Assembly: GCF_038024065.1 (NCBI RefSeq)
Contig: NZ_CP150667.1
Coordinates: 1,743,501-1,807,500 of the forward strand
Direction: 5' to 3'
Length of the DNA: 64,000 bases
Source of the DNA: Polaribacter sejongensis
GTDB taxonomy: Bacteria > Bacteroidota > Bacteroidia > Flavobacteriales > Flavobacteriaceae
A program made the translations under genes and the position numbers. Below the pieces are notes generated by a model that saw nothing but the letters and a program-made list of their open reading frames with translations, was not told the DNA's origin and did no database searches. Below are positions 17,677 to 26,932 of this stretch, piece after piece (the first letter of the stretch is position 1; every line of letters starts with the position of its first letter).

Positions 17677-20100
17677 ATGAAGAAAACACTACTTTTATTA
17701 TTACTCTCTCTTTTTACAATTTCTAGTTCTCTTGAAGCTCAACGAAAATCAAAAGATAAAAAGAAAGAAAATTCAGAAGCTAAAACAAGCAAAGCAAAAA
17801 CCCCAAAATATTCAGATTTCATAAACAAAGACACAAAAACTGACGAAGGCTTATTTAAAGTTCACTTTGATAAAGATAAATTTATCTACGAAATTCCTAA
17901 ATCTTACTTAGGCAAAGAAATGTTGTTAGTTACTAGACTAAGAGATATACCAGCGGGCTTAGGTGGTGGTTATGTAAATGCAGGTTCTAAAATTAACACA
18001 CAAGTTGTTGTTTGGGAAAAATATAAAAATAAAGTTTTACTAAAAGTAAAATCTTACAACGCAGTTGCAAACGATTCTTTACCGATTTTTAAATCGGTAG
18101 AAGCTAATAATTTAGAACCAATTATATATTCTTTTGATATTAAAACTCAAAATTCAGATTCTACAGCTGTTTTAGTTGATGTTACTAAATTCTTTTCTTC
18201 TGATGTAAAAGCAATATCAGGATTATCTTCAAGATTTAGAAAAACATATAAAGTAAAAAGATTAGATGCAGATAGAAGTTTTGTTAGTAGCATTAAAAGT
18301 TACCCTGAAAATGTTGAAGTAGTTCAGAATTTTACATTTGACGCAGATGCTCCACCAAGTAATCGAAATACAAACACAATTACAATGCGTGTGAATCAAT
18401 CTATGATTTTACTGCCAGAAAACCCAATGATGCCTAGAATTTCAGACAAAAGAGTTGGTTATTTTTCTCTTGAAAATGTAGATTATAGTTCAGAGGCATT
18501 AAAAGCAGATGAAAAAAGATATATTAAACGCTGGAGATTAGAACCTAAAGATGTTGAAGCATATAACCGTGGAGAATTAGTAGAACCAAAAAAACAAATT
18601 GTTTATTATTTAGATCCTGCAACACCAGAAAAACTAAGAAAATACATAAAACAAGGAGTTGATGATTGGGCAAAGGTTTTTGAAACTGCAGGTTTTAAAA
18701 ATGCTATTATAGCAAAAATGCCACCAACAAAAGAAGAAGACCCAGAGTTTAGTATGGAAGATGCTCGTTATTCTTCTATTAGATATGTAGCAAGTACTAC
18801 AAGAAATGCAACCGGACCAAGTGTTGCAGATCCAAGATCTGGAGAAATATTAGAAAGTGATATTATTTGGTATCACAATCATCTACGTTCTTATAGAAAT
18901 AGATATTTATTAGAAACCGGAGCAGCAAATCCGTCTGCAAGAACTTTAGACACGCCTGCAGAAGATATTGGAGAAATGATGCGTATGGTAATTTCTCACG
19001 AAGTTGGTCACGCTTTAGGTTTACCTCACAACATGGCAGCAAGTTATGCGTATCCTGTAGATTCTTTACGCTCTGGAAGTTTTACTCAGAAGTACGGAAT
19101 TGCAGCTACAATTATGGATTACGCACGTTACAATTACGTTGCACAACCTGGTGATAAAGATGTAAGATTTGTTAGACAATTGGGGCCTTATGATCATTAT
19201 GCAATTAATTGGGGATACAGAGTTGTGCCAAATGCAAATACTCCAGAAGACGAAGTAAAAACTTTAGATACATGGATTGAAGATAAAGCGGATAACCCAA
19301 TTTATAGATTTGGTGGACAACGTTTTGATCCTTCGGCACAAACTGAAGGAATTGGAAACGACCAAGTAAAAGCAAGTACTTACGGAGTTAAAAACTTAAA
19401 AATTGTAGCTAAAAATCTTCCAAGTTGGACATCAGATCAAACAAACAATTACCAAGATTTAAGTGAATTATACGGAGAGTTACTAAGCGTTTGGGGAAGA
19501 TATTCTGGACACGTTGTTGGTAATATTGGTGGTGTTTTTGAATATAATAAAAAACCTTCTCAGTCTGGAAATGTTTATGTACCCGTTACAAAAGCAAAAC
19601 AAAAAGAATCAATGGCTTGGTTACAAGCAAATGTTTTTAAAACTCAAAATTGGTTACTTGATAAAGATATTTTAAACAAGATTGAAGAAACTGGTTATAC
19701 AGACAAACTTGCAAGTTATCAAAATAGATTTTTAGGCACTTTATTAAATTACCGTACATTAAACAGAATGATAGAAGCAGAAGTAATTCAAGATGAATTT
19801 TATGCAGCATCAGACATGGTTAAAGATTTAAGAAAAGGTATTTTTTCTGAGACAAATGCAACTAAAAACGTTGACTTACAAAGAAGAACTCTTCAAAAAT
19901 CATTTATTGAAAAAATGAAGAATTTAATGGATAATGAAGAATCAAAGAATAACGACATCTCTTCTATTGTAAGAGGAGAATTAGAAGCTTTAAAAAACCA
20001 AGTAAATACAGCAAGTAAAAGAGCTGTAAACACAATTACAAAATATCATTACAAAGATTGTTATGCTAAAATTAATGAAATCTTAAATCCTAAGAAATAA
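17677..20100 (+). CDS. secreted zinc-dependent metalloprotease (DUF5117/DUF4953 type)
   Basis: This protein has 807 residues from ATG at 17677. I prefer this to the GTG at 17650 because the signal peptide (MKKTLLLLLLSLFTISSSLE) starts here and a near-consensus promoter box (TAATTTAG, 17643-17650) overlaps the GTG. The metzincin-type zinc site HEVGHALGLPH lies at residues 441-451. Before it come a Lys-rich linker (about 25-50), a DUF5118/DUF5117-like region, and KQIVYYLDPATPEKLRKYIK, which leads into the catalytic domain. The family is large and widespread in Bacteroidota; substrates are unknown. It is convergent with the DUF2851 gene, with only 2 bp between stop codons and no terminator visible. 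Confidence 0.92.
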   Translation: MKKTLLLLLLSLFTISSSLEAQRKSKDKKKENSEAKTSKAKTPKYSDFINKDTKTDEGLFKVHFDKDKFIYEIPKSYLGKEMLLVTRLRDIPAGLGGGYVNAGSKINTQVVVWEKYKNKVLLKVKSYNAVANDSLPIFKSVEANNLEPIIYSFDIKTQNSDSTAVLVDVTKFFSSDVKAISGLSSRFRKTYKVKRLDADRSFVSSIKSYPENVEVVQNFTFDADAPPSNRNTNTITMRVNQSMILLPENPMMPRISDKRVGYFSLENVDYSSEALKADEKRYIKRWRLEPKDVEAYNRGELVEPKKQIVYYLDPATPEKLRKYIKQGVDDWAKVFETAGFKNAIIAKMPPTKEEDPEFSMEDARYSSIRYVASTTRNATGPSVADPRSGEILESDIIWYHNHLRSYRNRYLLETGAANPSARTLDTPAEDIGEMMRMVISHEVGHALGLPHNMAASYAYPVDSLRSGSFTQKYGIAATIMDYARYNYVAQPGDKDVRFVRQLGPYDHYAINWGYRVVPNANTPEDEVKTLDTWIEDKADNPIYRFGGQRFDPSAQTEGIGNDQVKASTYGVKNLKIVAKNLPSWTSDQTNNYQDLSELYGELLSVWGRYSGHVVGNIGGVFEYNKKPSQSGNVYVPVTKAKQKESMAWLQANVFKTQNWLLDKDILNKIEETGYTDKLASYQNRFLGTLLNYRTLNRMIEAEVIQDEFYAASDMVKDLRKGIFSETNATKNVDLQRRTLQKSFIEKMKNLMDNEESKNNDISSIVRGELEALKNQVNTASKRAVNTITKYHYKDCYAKINEILNPKK

Positions 20101-20102
20101 CA

Positions 20103-21377
20103 TTATTTTTCGCTTAACAACCGAACTCCTATTGCGCACTGTAAACATCGTTTCTTTGCGCAATAGTTATTTTTAAGCTCTAATAAAGACTGTGTTTCAT
20201 AAGCATTTTTAGATTGAACTCCAATTTCATCAAACTTAGAAATAATACTATTTTTTTCTGATTTTATTTTTTTAAGAATCTTTAAAAATTCCATTTCATT
20301 CACTTCTCCCCTATTTTTTTGATATAAAAATTTTAGAGGAATAATAGTGTTGATCAATAATAAATCTACAAAGGATTTTGTCAACTTTTTAGGATATAGT
20401 TTTGAAATTGTATCAAATGTATAATGTGTTTTCCAAAACGGATGAACATCAGTTTCAAACAACTCATAAAATCCTTTTAAGGTTTCTATTTGCATCATTT
20501 TAGAAAATAAATTTTGATGTAAATGATACAAAGCAATTAATTGGGCAATACGAATAGTAGGAAAATTTGGTGGTCTCATTCTAAAAAAAGAAAACTGCAC
20601 ATTTGCTATCGGTTCTAAGTTATATTTATGCCGCAAATAACTGTACGTTATTTTTAATTGTTGATGATATTCGTCTTCTATAACTTCCTTTAAAAATCCT
20701 GCTTGCCCAAAGAACAAAGCTGCTAATTGCGTTTCATCTAACCTTACTTTTCTAAGAATTGAGAAATCAAAAGAAGTTGCTAAGCTAAAAAAGACTTCTC
20801 CATTTACTTTTAATCCAAAGTTTTTGGCTAATAATTGAAATAGAACTGCTTCAAAATCGTTTTGATTGTCCAACAAAACTTGATTCATTTCAATCGATTT
20901 TCGTTCTAACCGTTCAAAAAACAATCGTTCTTTCCAATTATCAATCGTAAAATTATCTACTGTACTAATTTCTTTTTCACAAGGAATCCAATTTTGCTTG
21001 GTAGAAAATAAGTTCCGATAGTTATTTAAGGCAGATGCAAGAACAAAATCTTTTAAAACCAAAACAGGCAAAGGTTTGTTGTTTTTCATATAAACAGTAG
21101 CATCATCTTCCCAAACTACATGTAAAATAACGGCATCATAATTTTCATCAATTTCATGATGATGTGCATACCAATCAGACGATTTTAAGTGAATCTCTAC
21201 ATTGCCAACCCACAATTGATCCTCAATTTTAAGTTGCGCGTTCAAAAAATCTGGACCTGAGTTATAATTATGAATTCCAACTTTTAAAATAGAAACATCT
21301 TCGTTAGTCATTGTTTTTAAATCGTGAACAGAAAACAATTGATATTTCCATACATAATGAAGAAAATCCTCATTCAT
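20103..21377 (-). CDS. DUF2851 family protein
   Basis: This 424-residue protein begins MNEDFLHYVWKYQLFSVHDL and contains GPDFLNAQLKIEDQLWVGNV and EIHLKSSDW (about 60-85), the hallmark of DUF2851. The core resembles restriction-endonuclease-like folds by the D...E...K order, which is my inference. The C-terminus has a Cys cluster (NNYCAKKRCLQCAIG) that could bind a metal. The function is unknown. It is a single gene on the minus strand between two plus-strand genes. Confidence 0.85.
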   Translation of the reverse strand: MNEDFLHYVWKYQLFSVHDLKTMTNEDVSILKVGIHNYNSGPDFLNAQLKIEDQLWVGNVEIHLKSSDWYAHHHEIDENYDAVILHVVWEDDATVYMKNNKPLPVLVLKDFVLASALNNYRNLFSTKQNWIPCEKEISTVDNFTIDNWKERLFFERLERKSIEMNQVLLDNQNDFEAVLFQLLAKNFGLKVNGEVFFSLATSFDFSILRKVRLDETQLAALFFGQAGFLKEVIEDEYHQQLKITYSYLRHKYNLEPIANVQFSFFRMRPPNFPTIRIAQLIALYHLHQNLFSKMMQIETLKGFYELFETDVHPFWKTHYTFDTISKLYPKKLTKSFVDLLLINTIIPLKFLYQKNRGEVNEMEFLKILKKIKSEKNSIISKFDEIGVQSKNAYETQSLLELKNNYCAKKRCLQCAIGVRLLSEK

Positions 21378-21468
21378 AGTCTTTTTTTGTTATCAAGATA
21401 CAAAAAATCATTTATACCTTTATCAATATTTATAATCACCTGAACAGAAATCATCAAAAAGAATGACT

Positions 21469-21476
21469 TATTTTTG
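21469..21476 (+). promoter_or_regulatory. -7 box (TAnnTTTG) of the nitroreductase gene
   Basis: TATTTTTG ends 17 bp before ATG at 21494. Confidence 0.5.
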
Positions 21477-21493
21477 TAGCCTAATTAAGATAA

Positions 21494-22126
21494 ATGAATA
21501 TTATAGATAGTTTAAAATGGCGTTATGCCGTTAAAAAATTTGATTCAGAAAAGCAACTTTCAGAAGTTCAAATAAACACCTTAAAAGAAGCTTTTAACTT
21601 AACGGCAAGTTCTTACGGATTACAACCTTTAAAGTTGGTTGTAATTAAAAATAAAGAAATTCAAAAAGAACTAGTTTCACATTCTTGGAACCAAGCACAA
21701 ATAGTAGATGCTTCTCATGTTTTGGTTATTTGCATCCCTAAAAACTATACAAGTTCAGAAGTAGAAAACTACTTTACATTGGTACAGAAAATTAGAAAGA
21801 CTCCTAATGAAATTATAAAACCTTTTAAAGAATTTCTAACCGCTGATATTGATAAAAAAACACAAGAAGAATTAACGGTATGGAATAAAAACCAAGCATA
21901 TATTGCACTTGGTAATCTAATGACAGTTTGTGCCGTAGAAAGAATAGATGCCTGCCCAATGGAAGGCTTTATTCCTGATAAATACGACGAAATTCTAAAT
22001 TTAACCGCTCAAAATTTACAATCTGTATTAGTACTTCCTATTGGTTTTAGGGCCGACGATTGCTACATGAAAGATTTAACAAAAGTTAGAAAAGACTTAA
22101 CAGAAACTATAGTAGAAATATTGTAA
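21494..22126 (+). CDS. NAD(P)H-dependent nitroreductase family protein
   Basis: This 210-residue FMN-dependent oxidoreductase belongs to the nitroreductase superfamily. It begins MNIIDSLKWRYAVKKFDSEK, the usual FMN-phosphate binding Arg region. It continues with NLTASSYGLQPLKLVVIKNK (substrate pocket) and ACPMEGFIPDKYDEIL near residue 155, as in the NfsB branch. Such enzymes reduce nitroaromatics and quinones using NAD(P)H; the physiological substrate is unknown. The gene has its own promoter-like box and is separated from pepD by a GC-containing hairpin, so it is likely monocistronic. Confidence 0.88.
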   Translation: MNIIDSLKWRYAVKKFDSEKQLSEVQINTLKEAFNLTASSYGLQPLKLVVIKNKEIQKELVSHSWNQAQIVDASHVLVICIPKNYTSSEVENYFTLVQKIRKTPNEIIKPFKEFLTADIDKKTQEELTVWNKNQAYIALGNLMTVCAVERIDACPMEGFIPDKYDEILNLTAQNLQSVLVLPIGFRADDCYMKDLTKVRKDLTETIVEIL

Positions 22127-22149
22127 TTTTACTAGCTAGAATTAAACTT

Positions 22150-22175
22150 TTTAAAGGCTTTAAAACGCCTTTAAA
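22150..22175 (+). terminator. hairpin between the nitroreductase gene and pepD
   Basis: TTTAAAGGC pairs with GCCTTTAAA (9 bp) around an 8-nt loop. No T run follows, so termination is uncertain. Confidence 0.5.
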
Positions 22176-22197
22176 ATTCATAATAAAAATCAAAAAA

Positions 22198-23658
22198 ATG
22201 AGTAAAGCAGTAAGAAATTTAGAACCTAAAATTGTTTGGAATCACTTTGCAGATTTAAATGCAGTGCCGCGTCCTTCTAAAAAAGAAGAACGTGTAATTC
22301 AGTTCATGGTAGATTTTGGTAAGAAATTAAACCTGGAAACTTTTGTAGATAAAGTTGGAAATGTAATTATTAAAAAACCAGCTACAAAAGGTTTAGAAAA
22401 CAGAAAAACTGTTGTTTTACAGAGTCATTTAGATATGGTTCATCAAAAAAACTCAGCTACTGTTTTCGATTTCGATAAGGAAGGTATTAAAATGCTAATT
22501 GAAGGAGATTGGGTTACTGCAGACGGAACAACATTAGGTGCAGATAACGGTTTAGGAGTTGCAGCAATTATGGCTATTTTTTCTTCTGAAGATCTTGAAC
22601 ACCCAAACCTAGAAGCGCTTTTTACGATTGATGAAGAAACAGGTATGACTGGTGCAATGGGTCTTGAAGGTGGAATTTTAGAAGGAGAAATTCTTTTAAA
22701 CTTAGATACAGAAGAAGATGATGAAATTGGTATGGGTTGTGCTGGTGGTGTAGATGTTACTGCTACAAGAAGTTATGCAGAAGAAGATATTTCTGAAAAT
22801 GCTACCGCTTATTCAATTACTGTAAAAGGTTTAAATGGCGGACATTCTGGAATGGATATCATTAAAGAATTAGGAAACGCAAACAAAATTATGAACCGTT
22901 TATTATTTGATGGTTTTACCAATTTTGGTTTACAAATATCTGAAATAAATGGAGGTAGTTTACGTAACGCAATTCCTAGAGAAAGTACTGCAATTGTAAC
23001 TGTAGACATCATTTCTAAAGAAGCTTTTCTTTTAGAAACCAATTTACTTATCAACAATATAAAAGAAGAGTTCTCAACAATAGAACCTAACTTAGCAGTT
23101 GACATTCAAGAAACTACACTTCCAAATAAAATTATGGAATTGGGCGTTCAAGAAGGTTTATTAAAGTCTATTTACGCTGCTCATAACGGAGTTTATAGAA
23201 TGAGTCCGGATATTAAAGGATTGGTGGAAACCTCTAATAATATTGCCAGAGTAATTGTAAAAGATGGAAGCATAAAAATTGGATGTTTAACACGATCTTC
23301 ATCAGAAAGTAATAAATTAGATTTGGCAAATTCTTTAAAATCTGCTTTTGAATTATCTGGTTTTGATGTAGATTTATCTGGTGAATATCCTGGATGGCAA
23401 CCGAATGTTAATTCGGCAATTTTAGACGTAGTTTCTAATTTATATGAAACTTTACATGGAGAAAAAGCAGATGTAGCAGCTTGTCATGCTGGTTTAGAAT
23501 GTGGTATTTTAGGTCAGAATTACCCAGAAATGGATATGGTTTCTTTTGGACCAACTATTAGAGGAGCACACTCTCCTGACGAAAAAGCATCTATTTCATC
23601 AACACAAAAATTTTGGAAATTTTTAATTGAAATTTTAAAGAACATTCCACAGAAATAG
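22198..23658 (+). CDS. pepD: aminoacyl-histidine dipeptidase (beta-Ala-His dipeptidase)
   Basis: This 486-residue M20C metallopeptidase has all di-zinc site motifs: QSHLDMVHQ (His77, Asp79), LGADNGLG (Asp116), the catalytic IDEETG (Glu146, Glu147) and a late CHAGLECGIL. The lid domain lies at about 205-385 (GLNGGHSGMDI). PepD hydrolyses Xaa-His dipeptides and related peptides in the cytoplasm. The length matches E. coli PepD (485). No signal peptide is present. It ends at a good terminator and is probably a single-gene transcript. Confidence 0.95.
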   Translation: MSKAVRNLEPKIVWNHFADLNAVPRPSKKEERVIQFMVDFGKKLNLETFVDKVGNVIIKKPATKGLENRKTVVLQSHLDMVHQKNSATVFDFDKEGIKMLIEGDWVTADGTTLGADNGLGVAAIMAIFSSEDLEHPNLEALFTIDEETGMTGAMGLEGGILEGEILLNLDTEEDDEIGMGCAGGVDVTATRSYAEEDISENATAYSITVKGLNGGHSGMDIIKELGNANKIMNRLLFDGFTNFGLQISEINGGSLRNAIPRESTAIVTVDIISKEAFLLETNLLINNIKEEFSTIEPNLAVDIQETTLPNKIMELGVQEGLLKSIYAAHNGVYRMSPDIKGLVETSNNIARVIVKDGSIKIGCLTRSSSESNKLDLANSLKSAFELSGFDVDLSGEYPGWQPNVNSAILDVVSNLYETLHGEKADVAACHAGLECGILGQNYPEMDMVSFGPTIRGAHSPDEKASISSTQKFWKFLIEILKNIPQK

Positions 23659-23676
23659 TACAATATTACCTGTTAG

Positions 23677-23706
23677 AAACCGAAGTTTACGCTTCGGTTT
23701 TTTTTT
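23677..23706 (+). terminator. Rho-independent terminator of pepD
   Basis: AAACCGAAG pairs with CTTCGGTTT, followed by nine or more T. Confidence 0.92.
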
Positions 23707-23851
23707 GCTTGAATTTGTTTAAAAAGTCAACAAAAACGAATACAAGTAATTAAAAAACAGCAACTTACAGTTTTATCTTTTTGTTAACATCTTTCATTTT
23801 CTAAAGACAGAAAAAAACGTAATTTTACTACCTATAAACTAAACTTTTATA

Positions 23852-24616
23852 ATGGGTAAAATAATTGCTATTGCAAATCAAAAAGGTGGTGTTGGTAAAA
23901 CAACTACAAGCATAAATTTAGCTGCTTCTTTAGGTGTTTTAGAGAAAAACGTTTTGTTGATTGATGCAGATCCGCAAGCAAATGCTTCGTCTGGTTTAGG
24001 TATTGATGTTGAAACTGTAGAATATGGAACCTATCAAGTTTTAGAACATTCTATTGATGCAAAAGACGCAATTGTTAAAACCGAGTCTCCAAATGTAGAT
24101 ATTATTCCTGCACATATAGATTTAGTAGCTATTGAAATAGAATTGGTAGATAAGGAAGATAGAGAGTATATGTTAAAAAAAGCGTTAGTCGATCTTAAAG
24201 ACGATTACGATTATATTTTAATAGATTGTGCTCCTTCATTAGGTTTAATTACGTTAAACTCTTTAGTAGCTGCAGATTCTGTAATAATCCCTATTCAGTG
24301 TGAATATTTTGCACTAGAAGGGTTAGGGAAATTATTAAATACCATTAAAAGTGTACAGAATATTCATAATTCAGATTTAGATATAGAAGGTTTACTTTTA
24401 ACCATGTTCGATTCTCGCTTACGCCTTTCTAATCAAGTAGTTGACGAAGTTAGAAAGCATTTTTCTAGTATGGTTTTTGATACTATAATTAGAAGAAATA
24501 CCCGTTTAGGAGAAGCACCAAGTTACGGAGAAAGTATTATTGCATACGATGCAACCAGTAAAGGTGCCGTAAATTACTTAAATTTGGCACAAGAATTATT
24601 AAAAAAGAATTCGTAA
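23852..24616 (+). CDS. parA: chromosome partitioning ATPase ParA (Soj)
   Basis: This 254-residue ParA has a deviant Walker A KGGVGKTT (11-18), Walker A' DADPQANAS (about 40-48) and Walker B ILIDCAPSLG. It forms ATP-dependent dimers on nucleoid DNA and moves ParB-parS complexes during origin segregation. The compact length without an N-terminal HTH marks the chromosomal (Soj) type rather than P1-plasmid type. It overlaps no gene and is followed 1 bp later by parB. The promoter region has TAATTTTA (23820-23827), one base off the -7 consensus. Confidence 0.97.
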   Translation: MGKIIAIANQKGGVGKTTTSINLAASLGVLEKNVLLIDADPQANASSGLGIDVETVEYGTYQVLEHSIDAKDAIVKTESPNVDIIPAHIDLVAIEIELVDKEDREYMLKKALVDLKDDYDYILIDCAPSLGLITLNSLVAADSVIIPIQCEYFALEGLGKLLNTIKSVQNIHNSDLDIEGLLLTMFDSRLRLSNQVVDEVRKHFSSMVFDTIIRRNTRLGEAPSYGESIIAYDATSKGAVNYLNLAQELLKKNS

Positions 24617-24617
24617 A

Positions 24618-25502
24618 ATGGCAAAAGCAACCAAAAAACAAGCTTTAGGACGAGGATTATCTGCTTTATTGCAAGAATCTTCTAATGTAATTTCTGCATC
24701 AGATAAAAATGCAGACAAACTTGTTGGAAGTATTATTGAAATAGAATTAGATTTAATTGATGTAAATCCTTTTCAACCTAGAACTTATTTTGACGAAGAA
24801 GCATTAAGAGAACTAGCTAGCTCTATAAAAGAATTAGGTGTAATTCAGCCAATTACAGTTAGAAAATTAGAAGGAAATAAATTTCAATTAGTATCTGGTG
24901 AGCGTCGTTTTAGAGCATCAAAATTAATTGGAAATAAAACAGTACCGGCATATATAAGACTTGCCAACGACCAAGAAATGCTAGAAATGGCATTGGTAGA
25001 AAACATTCAACGTAAAAATTTAGACCCAATAGAAGTTGCTTTATCTTACCAACGTTTAATAGATGAAATTCAATTAACGCAAGAAGAATTAAGTACTAGA
25101 GTTGGTAAAAAACGTTCTACAGTGACCAATTACTTACGTTTGTTAAAATTAGATCCAATTTTACAAACAGGTATGCGAGACGGATTTATTTCTATGGGAC
25201 ATGGTCGTGCTATGATTAATGTAGAAAACACAGAAGATCAATTAGCTATTTACGAGAAAATTTTAAGAGATAAATTATCTGTAAGACAAACAGAAGATTT
25301 AGTAAAAAGCTTAAAATCTGGTACCATTGCAAAACCAAAGAAAAAACCAGTACCAAGTTTCATTAAAAGTAGTGTTAAAGATATTAGTGAATACTTTGGT
25401 CATAAAATAGACGTTACTGTTGGTAACAATGGTAAAGGAAAAATTTCGATTCCTTTTCATTCTGAAGAAGATTTTAATCGAATAAAAAACTTATTAAAAT
25501 AA
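24618..25502 (+). CDS. parB: chromosome partitioning protein ParB (Spo0J)
   Basis: This 294-residue ParB has the N-terminal LGRGLSALL box that contacts ParA, the domain with NPFQPRTYFDEE (about 50-61), the CTP-binding GERRFRAS motif (about 94-101), and an HTH region with TQEELSTRVGKKRSTVTNYL. The C-terminal dimerisation part is present. It binds parS and loads SMC. The stop codon abuts the GTG of the DUF5683 gene directly. No parS-like perfect palindrome was found in the window. Confidence 0.97.
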   Translation: MAKATKKQALGRGLSALLQESSNVISASDKNADKLVGSIIEIELDLIDVNPFQPRTYFDEEALRELASSIKELGVIQPITVRKLEGNKFQLVSGERRFRASKLIGNKTVPAYIRLANDQEMLEMALVENIQRKNLDPIEVALSYQRLIDEIQLTQEELSTRVGKKRSTVTNYLRLLKLDPILQTGMRDGFISMGHGRAMINVENTEDQLAIYEKILRDKLSVRQTEDLVKSLKSGTIAKPKKKPVPSFIKSSVKDISEYFGHKIDVTVGNNGKGKISIPFHSEEDFNRIKNLLK

Positions 25503-26093
25503 GTGTTTATTAAAAATACCATATTTGTTTTATTCCTTGCATTTTTTTCTGCATCCATTTTTGGGCAGAAAGATTCTGTAAACGTGAAAGATTTAAAAAT
25601 AAAAGGAGATCTTAAAATTGAAAAAGGCGGTGTTTACGATCCTTTAGCTCCTTCTAAAGCAGCATTTTATTCTGCTATATTTCCTGGAATGGGACAAATT
25701 TACAATAAGAAATATTGGAAAGCTCCCATTGTTTGGGGTGCTATGGGTACAAGTATTTACTATTATCTAGACAATAATAAAGAATACCATAGATACAGAA
25801 CTGCCTACAAACTTAGAAAGAATAATTTAGTAGACGAATTTACGGTAGATGGTGTGGAGATTCTTTCTCTAGAAACACTAGAAAGAGCACAAGAACAGTT
25901 AAGCGAAAATAGAGATATGTCTTTATTAACCACTGTTATTTTGTACGTTTTACAAATTGTAGAAGCAAGTGTAAATGCACATTTATTACAATTTAATACC
26001 GATGATGATTTATCATTTAAACCTACTTTTATTAACGATCCTACTTATTTTGAAGCACCAAAAGTAGGTTTAACAATTAAATATAATTTTTAA
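25503..26093 (+). CDS. DUF5683 domain-containing secreted/membrane protein
   Basis: This 196-residue protein starts at GTG, immediately after the parB stop. The signal peptide is MFIKNTIFVLFLAFFSASIF. The core has SKAAFYSAIFPGMGQIYNKK followed by YWKAPIVWGAMG and a Tyr-rich stretch, the DUF5683 signature. A hydrophobic segment lies near 137-155 (SLLTTVILYVLQIVEASVNA). The function is unknown. It is translationally coupled to parB and followed 1 bp later by dapB; this order is familiar to me from Flavobacteria. Confidence 0.85.
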   Translation: MFIKNTIFVLFLAFFSASIFGQKDSVNVKDLKIKGDLKIEKGGVYDPLAPSKAAFYSAIFPGMGQIYNKKYWKAPIVWGAMGTSIYYYLDNNKEYHRYRTAYKLRKNNLVDEFTVDGVEILSLETLERAQEQLSENRDMSLLTTVILYVLQIVEASVNAHLLQFNTDDDLSFKPTFINDPTYFEAPKVGLTIKYNF

Positions 26094-26094
26094 A

Positions 26095-26796
26095 ATGAAG
26101 ATTGCACTATTAGGATATGGAAGAATGGGGAAAGAAATTGAAAAAATTGCTTTATCTCGTGGACATGAAATAGTCATAAAAAAAGATGTAGATGATGTTA
26201 TTGACATTACGTTAGCTGATGTTGCCATCGATTTTAGCGTACCTTCTTCTGCTTATAATAATATTACCAATTGTATTAATAACAATGTTCCTGTAATTTC
26301 TGGAACCACAGGTTGGTTAGACAAATATGAAGATGCAGTATCACTTTGTAAAGAAAAAAACAGCGCATTTATTTATGCTTCAAATTTTAGTTTAGGTGTA
26401 AATATCTTCTTTGAATTGAATAAGCAATTGGCAAAAATGATGAGTTCTTTAGAAGATTATAATATCTCTATGGAAGAAATTCATCATACAAAAAAATTAG
26501 ATGCACCAAGTGGAACAGCCATTACATTGGCAGAAGGAATTATAGAAAATTCTTCAAAAAACAATTGGGAATTAGATGAAAAAACATCCGAAGAAAATAT
26601 TCCTATTGTTGCAAAAAGAATTCCTGAAGTACCAGGAACGCACACCGTTTGGTACGATTCTGAAGTAGATTCTATAGAAATAAAACATACAGCGCATAGT
26701 AGAAAAGGTTTTGCTTTAGGTGCCGTTGTTGCAGCTGAATGGATTGTAGGAAAACAAGGAGTTTTCTCTATGAAAGATGTGTTAAACATAGGTTAA
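26095..26796 (+). CDS. dapB: 4-hydroxy-tetrahydrodipicolinate reductase
   Basis: This 233-residue DapB catalyses the NAD(P)H-dependent reduction step of the diaminopimelate/lysine pathway in the cytoplasm. It has the dinucleotide-binding GYGRMGKEI (7-15), the conserved SGTTGW (about 69-74) and the catalytic EIHHTKKLDAPSGTA (128-142; His130/131, Lys134). The Bacteroidota form is shorter than E. coli's 273 residues. It sits in the parAB-DUF5683-dapB-lepB run with a 1-bp gap upstream, followed by a terminator-like hairpin. Confidence 0.96.
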   Translation: MKIALLGYGRMGKEIEKIALSRGHEIVIKKDVDDVIDITLADVAIDFSVPSSAYNNITNCINNNVPVISGTTGWLDKYEDAVSLCKEKNSAFIYASNFSLGVNIFFELNKQLAKMMSSLEDYNISMEEIHHTKKLDAPSGTAITLAEGIIENSSKNNWELDEKTSEENIPIVAKRIPEVPGTHTVWYDSEVDSIEIKHTAHSRKGFALGAVVAAEWIVGKQGVFSMKDVLNIG

Positions 26797-26844
26797 ATCC
26801 TGTAACAAACTAATAATAAAGCTACTAATAAACGTATAATTTAT

Positions 26845-26866
26845 CCTCTCAAGCGCAGTTGAGAGG
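26845..26866 (+). terminator. hairpin terminator after dapB
   Basis: CCTCTCAA pairs with TTGAGAGG around GCGCAG, followed by a T-rich stretch. Confidence 0.8.
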
Positions 26867-26892
26867 TTTATATTTTTAGTATAAAACATTAA

Positions 26893-26915
26893 GTTCTCGA
26901 CTGCGCTCGAACAGA
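26893..26915. repeat. dispersed short palindromic element (CTCGA type)
   Basis: GTTCTCGACTGCGCTCGAAC followed by AGA is a near-palindrome. Related ends occur at 46213-46256, 50818-50862 and, as a half element, near 49027. Confidence 0.6.
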
Positions 26916-26932
26916 AATCAAATAGTACAATT